From the NCBI RefSeq assembly GCF_003323735.1, contig NZ_QOIM01000045.1:1-64000 (forward strand): a stretch of DNA of 64,000 bases. Direction: 5' to 3'. A model generated the notes under the pieces. That model was not told where the DNA came from, searched no databases, and saw only the letters and a program-made list of their open reading frames with translations. A program made the position numbers and the translations under genes. Source of the stretch: Streptomyces reniochalinae (GTDB taxonomy: Bacteria; Actinomycetota; Actinomycetes; Streptomycetales; Streptomycetaceae). Of this stretch, positions 16,651 through 24,629 are shown piece by piece. Position 1 is the first letter of the stretch, and every line of letters begins with the position of its first letter.

Positions 16651-17648
16651 GCACCTACGGCGGCTTCCCGGCTGCCAGGCCGCGGCGGCTGCGCAGCATC
16701 CCGGCCATGCGCAGGCTGGTGGCCGAGCACCACACCAGGCCGTCCGACCTGATCCTGCCCGCCTTCGTGCGGGAGGGCATCGGCGAGCCTGTGCCGGTGG
16801 GCTCCATGCCGGGCGTCGTGCAGCACACCAGGGACACGCTGCGGAAGGCCGCCGTGGAGGCGGCCGAGGCGGGCGTCGGCGGGCTGATGCTCTACGGCGT
16901 GCCCGAGGAGGCGAAGAAGGACGCGGCGGGCACCGCGGGCACCGATCCGGAGGGCATCCTCCAGGTGGCGCTGCGGGACGTGCGGGCCGAGGTCGGGGAC
17001 GCGCTGGTGCTGATGTCCGACCTGTGCCTGGACGAGTACACCGACCACGGCCACTGCGGGGTGCTCACCGGCGAAGGACGGGTGGACAACGACGCGACGC
17101 TCGAGCGGTACGCCGAGATGGCTCGCGTCCAGGCCGACGCGGGCGCCCACGTGCTGGGGCCCAGCGGCATGATGGACGGCCAGATCGGCTACGTCCGCGC
17201 TGCGCTGGAGGAGGCGGGGCACCAGGACGTGGCCCTGTTCGCCTACACGGCGAAGTACTCCTCCGCGTTCTACGGCCCCTTCCGCGAGGCCGTCGGCTCC
17301 TCTCTCCAGGGCGACCGCAAGACGTATCAGCAGGACCCGGCCAACGCGCGTGAGGCGCTGCGCGAGCTCTCGCTCGACCTGGCCGAGGGCGCGGACATGG
17401 TGATGGTCAAGCCGGGCCTGCCCTACCTGGACGTCCTGCGGGACTTCGCCGAGCGGACCGAGGTGCCGGTCGGCGTCTACCAGGTCTCCGGCGAGTACGC
17501 GATGGTCGAGGCGGCGGCGGAGAAGGGCTGGATCGACCGCGAGGCGGCCGTCCTGGAGTCCCTGACGAGCTTCACCCGGGCCGGCGCGAACATGATCCTC
17601 ACCTACTGGGCGACCGAGGCGGCGGCGCTGCTGCGCGCGCGGTACTGA
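16647..17648 (+). CDS. hemB: Delta-aminolevulinic acid dehydratase (porphobilinogen synthase)
   Basis: A 333-residue enzyme that condenses two 5-aminolevulinate molecules to porphobilinogen. The two active-site lysines lie in AYTAKYSSAFYGPFR (about 205) and MVKPGLPYLD (about 254). The metal-site region reads DLCLDEYTDHGHCG, with Asp in place of the middle Cys of the zinc-type enzyme (CxCx..C), suggesting a Mg-dependent or mixed metal site. It starts at ATG 16647 (GGAGGG upstream), overlapping hemD, and closes the rex-hem operon. Confidence 0.95.
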   Translation: MSTYGGFPAARPRRLRSIPAMRRLVAEHHTRPSDLILPAFVREGIGEPVPVGSMPGVVQHTRDTLRKAAVEAAEAGVGGLMLYGVPEEAKKDAAGTAGTDPEGILQVALRDVRAEVGDALVLMSDLCLDEYTDHGHCGVLTGEGRVDNDATLERYAEMARVQADAGAHVLGPSGMMDGQIGYVRAALEEAGHQDVALFAYTAKYSSAFYGPFREAVGSSLQGDRKTYQQDPANAREALRELSLDLAEGADMVMVKPGLPYLDVLRDFAERTEVPVGVYQVSGEYAMVEAAAEKGWIDREAAVLESLTSFTRAGANMILTYWATEAAALLRARY

Positions 17649-17657
17649 AACCGAGCC

Positions 17658-17717
17658 GGCCGGTGCCCGAGAGGGCACCGGCCCGGTCGAGGGCCCCATC
17701 CGTCGCGGAGGGGCCCT
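17658..17717 (+). terminator. Tandem hairpin terminators after hemB
   Basis: First hairpin: GGCCGGTGCCC / GGGCACCGGCC, 4-nt loop (17658-17683). Second hairpin: AGGGCCCC / GGGGCCCT (17690-17717), followed by TTGTCGTTGT. Together they end the rex-hem operon. Confidence 0.85.
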
Positions 17718-17955
17718 TGTCGTTGTCCGCTCAATCAATCCGTTTCCGTTGTGGGGGCCGGAAGGATCACTTACGCTCTTCGGCCTTGTTCGCATGAGGC
17801 GGCGGAGGGCGAAGTTCCCCCGCTGCCGAGGCAGTTGACGTCATGTCATCACACTGTGCCGGACGGCTTGACCCGCGCGACTTCGACGGCGCGCCTCTCC
17901 CGTCTCGCGAAGTCCCCTTTGTCGCAGCGCCGCCGCAGACAAAGAGGAGCACATC

Positions 17956-18312
17956 GTGACGACTTCCACGCGCCCCGACTTCCCTGTGGTCGACGCCCGG
18001 GCACTGGAGAGCATCGACCCGATCGAGCTGTACCCCGGGGTGACGGCCCAGGGGGTCAGCTGGACCAGCCCCGCGGACGGCTCGGACCCGCTGCCGCGCG
18101 AGGCATACGTACGGTTAGCCCCGGGGTCCGGCTACACCGAGCCCGACCACCACGGCGACAGCAGCGAGATCCTGGTCGTCGTCGAGGAAGAGCTCAGCGA
18201 CGAGGGCGGCCACTACCCGGCGGGCAGCCGCGTCCGGGGGGCCAAGGGCTCCACCCACCAGCCGCACAGCGAGCAGGGCTGCCTGCTGTACGCGTTCTTC
18301 CCCGAGCGCTGA
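17956..18312 (+). CDS. Cupin-domain protein (ChrR-like), with a TTA codon
   Basis: A 118-residue single-domain cupin. The metal-site His residues appear in EPDHHGDSSEILVVVEE and in STHQPHSEQG, the pattern of ChrR/RmlC-like cupins. No enzymatic partner is adjacent, so its role is unknown; small metal-binding cupins may act as sensors or isomerases. AAAGAGGAG precedes GTG 17956. Leucine in YVRLAP is encoded by the rare codon TTA (18115-18117), so translation should depend on the bldA tRNA. The 230 bp after it (18313-18547) holds no gene and probably contains the conservon promoter. Confidence 0.8.
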   Translation: MTTSTRPDFPVVDARALESIDPIELYPGVTAQGVSWTSPADGSDPLPREAYVRLAPGSGYTEPDHHGDSSEILVVVEEELSDEGGHYPAGSRVRGAKGSTHQPHSEQGCLLYAFFPER

Positions 18313-18547
18313 GGCCCGTCGGGCCCGGCGGTCCCGGTGACCGGGACCGGCCGCTCCCCGTTCGCATGCGTTCGTTTCCGTACACCTCGCTGTCGAACCC
18401 GCCCAGTTGTATGGCAGTTGTGACGGGGCCCCGCATCGCGCCCCGCGCCGTAGCACCATGGCCTGACCCACGCCACCCAGCGGGAGAGGACGGTTCTCCG
18501 CCGTGCGGGGACGCACCTTGTTCGCAGCGGAATCACCGAGGGAATCG

Positions 18548-19678
18548 ATGCCTCAACCTCCAGCGGACGCGGCGGCACGCCGCCGTCTGATACGGCTGGC
18601 GACGGCGCCCGCCCTTGTCGTCGCACTCGCCGGCGCCGGAGCCGTGGCCTACCTGTGGAACGCGGGGGAACCCGGCGGCACGACGGCCGCGGGGACCGGT
18701 TTCGACGACACCGGCGCCGTGGGCGTGCTCGCCGGGGCGTTACTCGTCGCGGCCGCAGCGCTCGTCGCCGGCCTGCGGACCGCCGCCGCCCAGGCGCGCA
18801 CCTGTCAGGCGCGCTACGCCGGACTGCGCCGTGCGGCCGAGCGCGGCCGTGCCGAGACGGCGGCGCAACTGCGCAGGCTCCAGGCGGGCCAACCGCTCAG
18901 CGCGCCCCCGCACGCGCCCGCGCCCGAACCCCGCCCCGGCGGCGACCCACTGGACTCGCTCGCCCACGAACTCGCCCTCGCGCGGCACGCCGCGCACAGC
19001 GCGGTGGCACAGGCCGCCGACCTGGCCGCGCGCGGCGCCACCCCCCGCGCGGCGGGCAGCGGTGCGGAAGGGCCCCGGCAGGGGCTCGGCGCGGACGAGA
19101 GGGGACCGGGACCGATTCCGAGGAGCGGGGGCAGGCCGCGTGCCGCCCGGGCCCGCCCCGTCTCCGCCGTACGGCGACAGGCCGGCCCCTTGAGGCGGCG
19201 GCGATCCGGACCACCGACGCCGGGAGACAGCCCCGCCCACCGAGAGGAAGACGCGATACAGATGAGTGAAGCACCCCTCCGACAGCGGACGGTGGACCTG
19301 TCCTGGCTGCTGACAGGACTGGTCGAGCGCGTACCGCACGCGCGCAGCGCCCTGTTGCTGTCCTCGGACGGGCTGGTGAAGGCGGCGCACGGGCTGGAGA
19401 CCGACACGGCGGACCACATGGCGGCGCTCGCCTCGGGTCTGTACTCGCTGGGCCGCAGTGCCGGAGTGCGCTTCGCGGGCGGCGACGACGTGCGCCAGGT
19501 GGTGGTCGAGCTGGACAGCTCGCTGCTGTTCGTCAGTACCGCGGGCCAGGGCGCCTGTCTGGCCGTGTTCGCGGGGAGCGAGGCGGACGCGGGCGTGCTG
19601 GGCTACGAGATGGCCATGCTGGTCAAGAGCGTCCGCCCGTACCTGGCGACACCGGCCCGGCAGCCTCACGGCGCCTGA
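18548..19678 (+). CDS. CvnA-like membrane protein lacking the ATPase domain, open in frame into CvnB
   Basis: From ATG 18548 (GAGGGA upstream) the frame encodes two membrane segments (about residues 15-37 and 58-78), an Arg/Ala-rich coiled helix, and DSLAHELALARHAAHSAVAQAADLA, which resembles the start of the dimerisation region of CvnA sensor kinases. The nitrate-sensor, HAMP and HATPase parts of a normal CvnA (500-1000 residues) are absent. After residue about 170 comes a low-complexity Arg/Pro/Gly stretch with no stop, leading straight into the CvnB sequence at 19262. It may be translated as a 376-residue fusion or as two proteins. A TTA codon lies at 18740-18742. I read this as a deletion remnant of cvnA. 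Confidence 0.6.
   Translation: MPQPPADAAARRRLIRLATAPALVVALAGAGAVAYLWNAGEPGGTTAAGTGFDDTGAVGVLAGALLVAAAALVAGLRTAAAQARTCQARYAGLRRAAERGRAETAAQLRRLQAGQPLSAPPHAPAPEPRPGGDPLDSLAHELALARHAAHSAVAQAADLAARGATPRAAGSGAEGPRQGLGADERGPGPIPRSGGRPRAARARPVSAVRRQAGPLRRRRSGPPTPGDSPAHREEDAIQMSEAPLRQRTVDLSWLLTGLVERVPHARSALLLSSDGLVKAAHGLETDTADHMAALASGLYSLGRSAGVRFAGGDDVRQVVVELDSSLLFVSTAGQGACLAVFAGSEADAGVLGYEMAMLVKSVRPYLATPARQPHGA
19262..19678 (+). CDS. CvnB, roadblock/LC7-domain protein of a conservon
   Basis: 138 residues forming a roadblock/LC7 domain: LSWLLTGLVERVPHARSALLLSSDGLVKAAH, then LYSLGRSAGVRF, VVVELDSSLLFVSTAGQGACLAV, and VLGYEMAMLVKSVRPYL. In conservons CvnB acts as a GTPase-associated platform or activator for CvnD at the membrane. 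An internal start at ATG 19262 with GAGAGGAAG about 11 bp upstream gives the normal family length; the same frame is also open upstream (see the CvnA-like entry). It is followed 4 bp later by cvnC. Confidence 0.85.
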   Translation: MSEAPLRQRTVDLSWLLTGLVERVPHARSALLLSSDGLVKAAHGLETDTADHMAALASGLYSLGRSAGVRFAGGDDVRQVVVELDSSLLFVSTAGQGACLAVFAGSEADAGVLGYEMAMLVKSVRPYLATPARQPHGA

Positions 19679-19682
19679 CGCC

Positions 19683-20060
19683 ATGCCAGGAGACCCCGAA
19701 GAGCCCTGGCTCGACGAAGACGCGGGCCGGTTGGTGCGCCCGTACACCGTCAGCGAGGGACGCACCAGACCTTCGGCCGACCTGGATCTGCTGACGCTGG
19801 TGCTGGCGACCGGTGTCCGCCCGGGCGGCTACCTGGGACCCGAGCACAGCCAGGTGCTCGGACTGTGCGGCGGGCCCGTGTCCGTCGCCGAGATCGCCGC
19901 GACCGTCCACCTGCCCGCCACCGTCACCAAGGTGGTGCTGTCGGACCTGGTGGACTGCGGCGCCGTCACCACGCGGGGCCCCGTCCATCTACAGGGCCCG
20001 GCCACGAACGACCGAGAACTGCTGGAGGCGGTGCTGGATGGGCTCCGTAGACGACTCTGA
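19683..20060 (+). CDS. CvnC, DUF742 protein of a conservon
   Basis: 125 residues matching DUF742: it opens with EEPWLDEDAGRLVRPYTVSEGRTRPS and DLLTLV, and continues with the winged-helix-like segment VLGLCGGPVSVAEIAATVHLPATVTKVVLSDLVDCGAV. Length and motifs are normal, so this member of the set looks intact. It overlaps cvnD by 23 bp, as is usual in conservons. Confidence 0.85.
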   Translation: MPGDPEEPWLDEDAGRLVRPYTVSEGRTRPSADLDLLTLVLATGVRPGGYLGPEHSQVLGLCGGPVSVAEIAATVHLPATVTKVVLSDLVDCGAVTTRGPVHLQGPATNDRELLEAVLDGLRRRL

Positions 20061-20319
20061 CCCCTTCCCGACCGCGCTGAAGATCATCGTCGCGGGCGGG
20101 TTCGGGGTCGGCAAGACGACCTTCGTGGGGGCCGTCAACGAGTTCGACGGCTCCCACCGCTACAACCCCGACGAGGTGCGAGTGGCGGTCGACCTCGACC
20201 CGGGCGTTCCCGTCGTCCCGTGCGACGCCCGCGCCCCCGACTCCGCCACCGGGGTCCTCGTCTCCCTCATCCGGCACCTGATCGATCCGAGGAGCGCGCA
20301 TGCCGTTCACACCGCTTGA
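20038..20319 (+). pseudogene. CvnD-type small GTPase with its G2-G3 core deleted in frame
   Basis: Only 93 residues, against about 190-200 for CvnD. The P-loop is present (IIVAGGFGVGKTTFVGAV, residues 14-31), but the next residues are NEFDGSHRYNPDEV, which is the G4 (NxxD) segment, then VPVVPCDARAPDS, the G5 segment. The switch regions, the TTTTVAMDFGR strand and the GTPGQDRF (G3) motif that should lie between are missing, about 100-110 codons. The frame is kept. AV(S)E after the P-loop and AVNE before G4 are similar, so a short-homology deletion is likely. Such a protein could bind phosphate but should not switch. It overlaps the GAF gene by 20 bp. Confidence 0.85.
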
Positions 20320-20866
20320 CCTCACGGCCCGCCTGCTGGTGACCCCGCAGGACACCGAGGCGCCCGCGCGGGTGGCCCGGCTGAGGGAACTGGGCATCGG
20401 CGAGCGGCCGGTACCGGAGTTCGACGCCTTCGCGCGGGAGCTGGCCCGGGTCACGGACGCGCCCTTCGCGATGGTCAACTTCATCGACGAGCGGCGGCAG
20501 TACTTCTCGGGCCTGTACGACTCGACGACGGACCCGCAAAAGGGTCCTGTCGACCCGGACGGCGGCGTGGGCCGGGTGATGGAGCGCGACCACGGCTTCT
20601 GCGTGCACGTCGTGGCCCGGCGTACCGCGCTGGTGCTGGAGGACGTGCGCGACTTCGCCCGGTTCGCCGTCAACCCCGTCGTGGACGAGGTGGGCATCAA
20701 GTCCTACCTGGGCGCGCCGCTGCTCGACCCCTCGGGCATGGCGCTGGGCACGGTCTGCGTCGTCGACCAGCGGCCGCGCCCGTGGGGCAGGGAGGGGCTG
20801 CGGACCATCAAGACGATGGCCGCCGAGCTGCGGGAGGAGATCCTGCGCGGCGTCGGCCCGTCGTGA
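20300..20866 (+). CDS. GAF-domain protein
   Basis: 188 residues containing one GAF domain (about 25-185): RELGIGERPVPEFDAFARELARVTDAPFAMVNFIDERRQYF, GFCVHVV and YLGAPLLDPSGMALGTVCVVDQRPRPW. GAF domains bind small ligands or light/redox cofactors; there is no output domain here, so it probably works with partner proteins. Proteins of this type often follow conservon genes in Streptomyces. GGAGCGC precedes ATG 20300, which lies inside the end of the cvnD remnant. Confidence 0.85.
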   Translation: MPFTPLDLTARLLVTPQDTEAPARVARLRELGIGERPVPEFDAFARELARVTDAPFAMVNFIDERRQYFSGLYDSTTDPQKGPVDPDGGVGRVMERDHGFCVHVVARRTALVLEDVRDFARFAVNPVVDEVGIKSYLGAPLLDPSGMALGTVCVVDQRPRPWGREGLRTIKTMAAELREEILRGVGPS

Positions 20867-20941
20867 CCGCGCACCCCCGCAGGTCGTGCGCGGCCGCGTG
20901 GGGTGCGCGAGCCCGGCACGAACGGGACGGGAGACCCTGGC

Positions 20942-22720
20942 TCACAGCCGCTCGGGCGTGCGGATGCCGAGCAGCGCCAGGCCCTGGTGGAGGACCTTCG
21001 CGGTCATCTCGCACAGGAACAGGCGGTTCTCGGACTGCTCGGGCTCCCCGGGGTCGAGGACGAGGCAGTTCTCGAAGAACCGGCTGTAGAGCGTGGCCAG
21101 TTCGTACAGGTACGCCGTCAGCTTGTGCGGCGCGTACTCGTCGGCCGCCGTCACCAGCGTGTCCCCGAAGCCGTCCAGGTGCAGGGCCAGCGCCCGCTCG
21201 GCCGGGACCAGCTCGCGCTCCGGGTGCGGCACGGGCTCCAGCCCGTTCGCCTTGCGGAAGATCGAGCGGACCCGCGCGTACGCGTACTGGAGGTAGACGC
21301 TGGTGTCGCCCTGGAGGGAGACCATACGGTCCAGATCGAAGACGTAGTCGCGCGTCATCGAGTTGGACAGGTCCGCGTACTTGACCGCGCCGATACCGAC
21401 CTGCTGGGCGCGCCGCTGGATCTCCTCCTCGGCCACGCTCGCGTCGGCCTTCTCGCGGACGACGGCCGCCGCGCGCTCCACCGCCTCGTCCAGCAGGTCG
21501 ACCAGCCGCACCGTCTCGCCCTCGCGGGTCTTGAACGGCTTGCCGTCCTTGCCCAGCACGGTGCCGAACGGGAGCTGCCTGGCGGCGCCCTCGGGCAGCC
21601 AGCCGGCGCGCTGCGCCGTCTCGAACACCATCCTGAAGTGCAGCGCCTGCCTCGCGTCGACCACGTACAGCAGGGTGTCGGCCTTGAGGTCGCCGACGCG
21701 GTTGCGGATGGCGGCCAGGTCGGTGGCGGCGTAGCCGAAGCCGCCGTTGGACTTCTGGACGATCAGCGGGGTGGGCGTGCCGTCGGGGCCCTTGATGTCC
21801 TCGAAGAAGACGCACAGCGCGCCCTCGGACCGCACGGCGACCCCGGACTCCTCCAGGTCCTTGACGACCTGCTGGAGGTCGTCGTTGTAGGCGCTCTCGC
21901 CGACGATGTCCGCGTCGCGGATCTCGACGTCCAGCTCGTCGTAGACGCCCTGGAAGTACGTCTTGGACTCGTCCACGATCTTGTGCCAGAGCGCCAGCGT
22001 CTCCGCGTCGCCGCTCTGGAGCGCGGGCACCCGGTCGCGGGCGCGCGCCTTGAAGTCCTCGTCGGAGTCGAACAGGGCGCGGGAGGACTTGTAGAGCCGG
22101 TTGAGCCGGGCCATGGCGGCCTCGCCCGCGTCCTTGGCGTCGGCCGTGTCCGAGGCGTGGTCCAGCTCGTGCGGGTGCTCGATCAGGTACTGGATGAGCA
22201 TGCCGAAGTTGGTGCCCCAGTCGCCGATGTGGTGGCGCCGGATCACCGTCTCGCCCCGGTGTTCGAGCAGGTGCACGACGGCGTCGCCGATCACCGTCGA
22301 GCGCAGGTGCCCGACATGCATCTCCTTGGCGACGTTCGGCTGCGAGTAGTCGATCACCGTCGTGCCGGGGTCGTCCGCGTACGGCACGCCCAGGCGCTCG
22401 TCCCGCCGGCGGGCGGCCAGGTTCTCCACGATCGCGCGGTCGGCGACGGTGATGTTGAGGAAGCCGGGGCCGGAGACCTCGATCCGGGCGATCGTCCCGT
22501 CCTCGTTCTGCGCGGGCAGCGCCTCGGTGACCTTCCCCGCAAGCTCGCGCGGGTTCCCCTTCAGCTGCTTGGCGAGCGCCAGCATCCCGTTGGCCTGGAA
22601 GTCCGCCCGGTCGCTACGTCGCAGCAGCGGGTCGGCGGAGGCGGCCTCCGGCAGAGCAGCCGAGAGGGCGTCCGAGACGCGCAGGCGGACCGTAGCGGCG
22701 AGAGAGGGGACCGTAGCCAT
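20942..22720 (-). CDS. argS: Arginyl-tRNA synthetase
   Basis: A 592-residue class I synthetase. The HIGH motif is MHVGHLRSTVIGD (about residue 130), preceded by SQPNVAKE; the catalytic core continues RHHIGDWGTNFGML, and the anticodon-binding DALR domain lies at the C-terminus (ANGLEPVPHPERELVP...). The KMSKS region is the usual degenerate form (KTREGETV). I chose ATG 22720 (MATVPSLAATV), where the N-terminal Add-1 domain begins. It is divergent from lysS, so the 138 bp between them holds both promoters. Confidence 0.95.
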   Translation of the reverse strand: MATVPSLAATVRLRVSDALSAALPEAASADPLLRRSDRADFQANGMLALAKQLKGNPRELAGKVTEALPAQNEDGTIARIEVSGPGFLNITVADRAIVENLAARRRDERLGVPYADDPGTTVIDYSQPNVAKEMHVGHLRSTVIGDAVVHLLEHRGETVIRRHHIGDWGTNFGMLIQYLIEHPHELDHASDTADAKDAGEAAMARLNRLYKSSRALFDSDEDFKARARDRVPALQSGDAETLALWHKIVDESKTYFQGVYDELDVEIRDADIVGESAYNDDLQQVVKDLEESGVAVRSEGALCVFFEDIKGPDGTPTPLIVQKSNGGFGYAATDLAAIRNRVGDLKADTLLYVVDARQALHFRMVFETAQRAGWLPEGAARQLPFGTVLGKDGKPFKTREGETVRLVDLLDEAVERAAAVVREKADASVAEEEIQRRAQQVGIGAVKYADLSNSMTRDYVFDLDRMVSLQGDTSVYLQYAYARVRSIFRKANGLEPVPHPERELVPAERALALHLDGFGDTLVTAADEYAPHKLTAYLYELATLYSRFFENCLVLDPGEPEQSENRLFLCEMTAKVLHQGLALLGIRTPERL

Positions 22721-22858
22721 GGAGTGCTGACCGTTCCGTCGGGGTGGCTGGATGCGCCATCCAGTATCCCACGTGCGAAGTGGGGAGCGCCGCCGGATTC
22801 CGGGGTGGGACAATGGCGGCGCAGGTTTGAAGAGCGCGACGAGAAGGAAGTGCCGGAC

Positions 22859-24607
22859 GTGGCTTTGACCACCCATGAGGCCGACTGGGTCTCCCGTATC
22901 GCCGATGACGTCATCGCCGAAGCGGAGCGGCGCGGCCTCAAAAAGATCGTCTGCGCGTCAGGGCTGAGCCCCTCGGGCCCCATCCACCTGGGCAACCTGC
23001 GCGAGGTCATGGTGCCGCACCTGGTGGCTGACGAGATCAAGCGCCGCGGTCTGGACTGCGAGCACCTCCTGTCCTGGGACGACTACGACCGGTTCCGCAA
23101 GGTCCCGGCCGGCGTCGAGGGCGTCGACGAGTCCTGGGAGCAGCACATCGGCCGGCCCCTGACCGCCGTGCCCGCACCCTCCGGCAGTCCGTACGGCAGC
23201 TGGGCCGAGCACTTCAGGGCCGCCATGGAGGCGTCGCTGCTGGAGCTGGGCGTGGAGTACCGCGGCATCAGCCAGACCGCGCAGTACACCTCGGGCGTCT
23301 ACACCGAGCAGATCCTCTTCGCCATGCGCGAGCGCGAGCGCATCGACGCCGTCCTGGACCGGTACCGCACGCTGGAGAAGGAAGCCAAGGGCGGCGGCAA
23401 GAAGCCCCAGCAGCAGAAGAAGCAGAAGCCGGACGAGGCCGAGACCGAGGCCGCCGAGGGCTCCGGCGCGGCGGGCGAGGACGACGGCTCCGGCGCCGGC
23501 GCGGGCTCCGCCTACTACCCGTACAAGCCCTACTGCACCGCCTGCGGCCGCGACCTGACCACGGTCACCGCCTACGACGACGCGACCACCGAGCTGACCT
23601 ACACCTGCCGGTGCGGCCACGGCGAGACCGTCGAGCTGCGCACCTTCCACCACGGCAAGCTGGTGTGGAAGGTCGACTGGCCGATGCGCTGGGCGTACGA
23701 GGGCGTCGTCTTCGAACCCTCCGGCGTGGACCACCAGTCGCCGGGATCCTCGTTCGTCGTCGGCGGCCAGCTCGTCAAGGAGATCTTCGGCGGGCAGCAG
23801 CCCCTCGGACCGATGTACGCCTTCGTCGGCATCAGCGGCATGGCCAAGATGTCCTCCTCCAAGGGCGGCGTCCCCACCCCGGCAGACGCCCTCCAGATCA
23901 TGGAGGCCCCGCTGCTGCGCTGGCTGTACGCGCGGCGCAAGCCCAACCAGTCCTTCAAGGTCGCCTTCGACCAGGAGATCCAGCGCACCTACGACGAGTG
24001 GGACGCGCTCGGCCGCAAGATCGCCGACGGCAGTGCCCAGCCCGCCGACATCGCGGCGCACACCCGCGCCTCGACCACGGCACTGGGCCCCCTCACGCTC
24101 ACCGAGCGCCCGCTGCCGTACCGCACGCTGGCCTCGGTCGCCGACATCACCGGCGGCCAGGAGGAGCAGACCCTGCGCATCCTCAGCGAGCTCGACCCCG
24201 CCCACCCGGTGCACAGCCTGGACGAGGTCCGCCCGCGCCTGGACCGCGCCCACCGCTGGATCACCACCCAGGTCCCCGCCGACCAGCGCACCCGGGTACG
24301 CGAGGAGCCCGACGCCGCACTCCTCGCCTCGCTGGACGAGCAGCAGCGCGAGTCGCTGCGGCTGCTCCTGGAGGGGCTGGAGGAGAACTGGTCGCTCGAG
24401 GGCCTCACCTCCCTGGTGTACGGCGTACCGAAGATCCAGGCGGGGCTCGCCCCCGACGCGAAGCCGACCCCGGAGCTGAAGGTCTCCCAGCGCGGCTTCT
24501 TCGCCCTGCTCTACCGGCTCCTCGTCAGCCGCGAGACCGGCCCCCGGCTGCCCACGCTGCTGCTCGCGGTGGGCGCCGAGCGGGTCCGCAAGCTGCTGGG
24601 GGCGTGA
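22859..24607 (+). CDS. lysS: Class I lysyl-tRNA synthetase
   Basis: A 582-residue LysRS of the class I type, which is common in archaea and scattered in bacteria including streptomycetes; it is unrelated to class II LysRS. HIGH variant PSGPIHLGNLREV is at about 37-49; KMSKS variant GMAKMSSSKGG is at about 325. A zinc ribbon-like CTACGRD ... CRCGHGE lies in between. Residues about 177-220 form a Lys-, then Glu/Gly-rich insertion just before the zinc site. GTG 22859 has GAAGGAAG at good spacing (GTG 22850 is an alternative). A much longer upstream open frame opposite argS is an antisense artefact. Confidence 0.93.
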   Translation: MALTTHEADWVSRIADDVIAEAERRGLKKIVCASGLSPSGPIHLGNLREVMVPHLVADEIKRRGLDCEHLLSWDDYDRFRKVPAGVEGVDESWEQHIGRPLTAVPAPSGSPYGSWAEHFRAAMEASLLELGVEYRGISQTAQYTSGVYTEQILFAMRERERIDAVLDRYRTLEKEAKGGGKKPQQQKKQKPDEAETEAAEGSGAAGEDDGSGAGAGSAYYPYKPYCTACGRDLTTVTAYDDATTELTYTCRCGHGETVELRTFHHGKLVWKVDWPMRWAYEGVVFEPSGVDHQSPGSSFVVGGQLVKEIFGGQQPLGPMYAFVGISGMAKMSSSKGGVPTPADALQIMEAPLLRWLYARRKPNQSFKVAFDQEIQRTYDEWDALGRKIADGSAQPADIAAHTRASTTALGPLTLTERPLPYRTLASVADITGGQEEQTLRILSELDPAHPVHSLDEVRPRLDRAHRWITTQVPADQRTRVREEPDAALLASLDEQQRESLRLLLEGLEENWSLEGLTSLVYGVPKIQAGLAPDAKPTPELKVSQRGFFALLYRLLVSRETGPRLPTLLLAVGAERVRKLLGA

Positions 24608-24629
24608 CACCGGCCGAGTTCACGGACCG

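Noticed and set aside
20903..22858. A very long plus-strand open frame that runs opposite argS and continues in frame into lysS
   Set aside because: The part over argS has no homology or codon logic and mirrors the argS codons. High GC removes stops on the opposite strand. The lysS start at 22859 has its own ribosome binding site.
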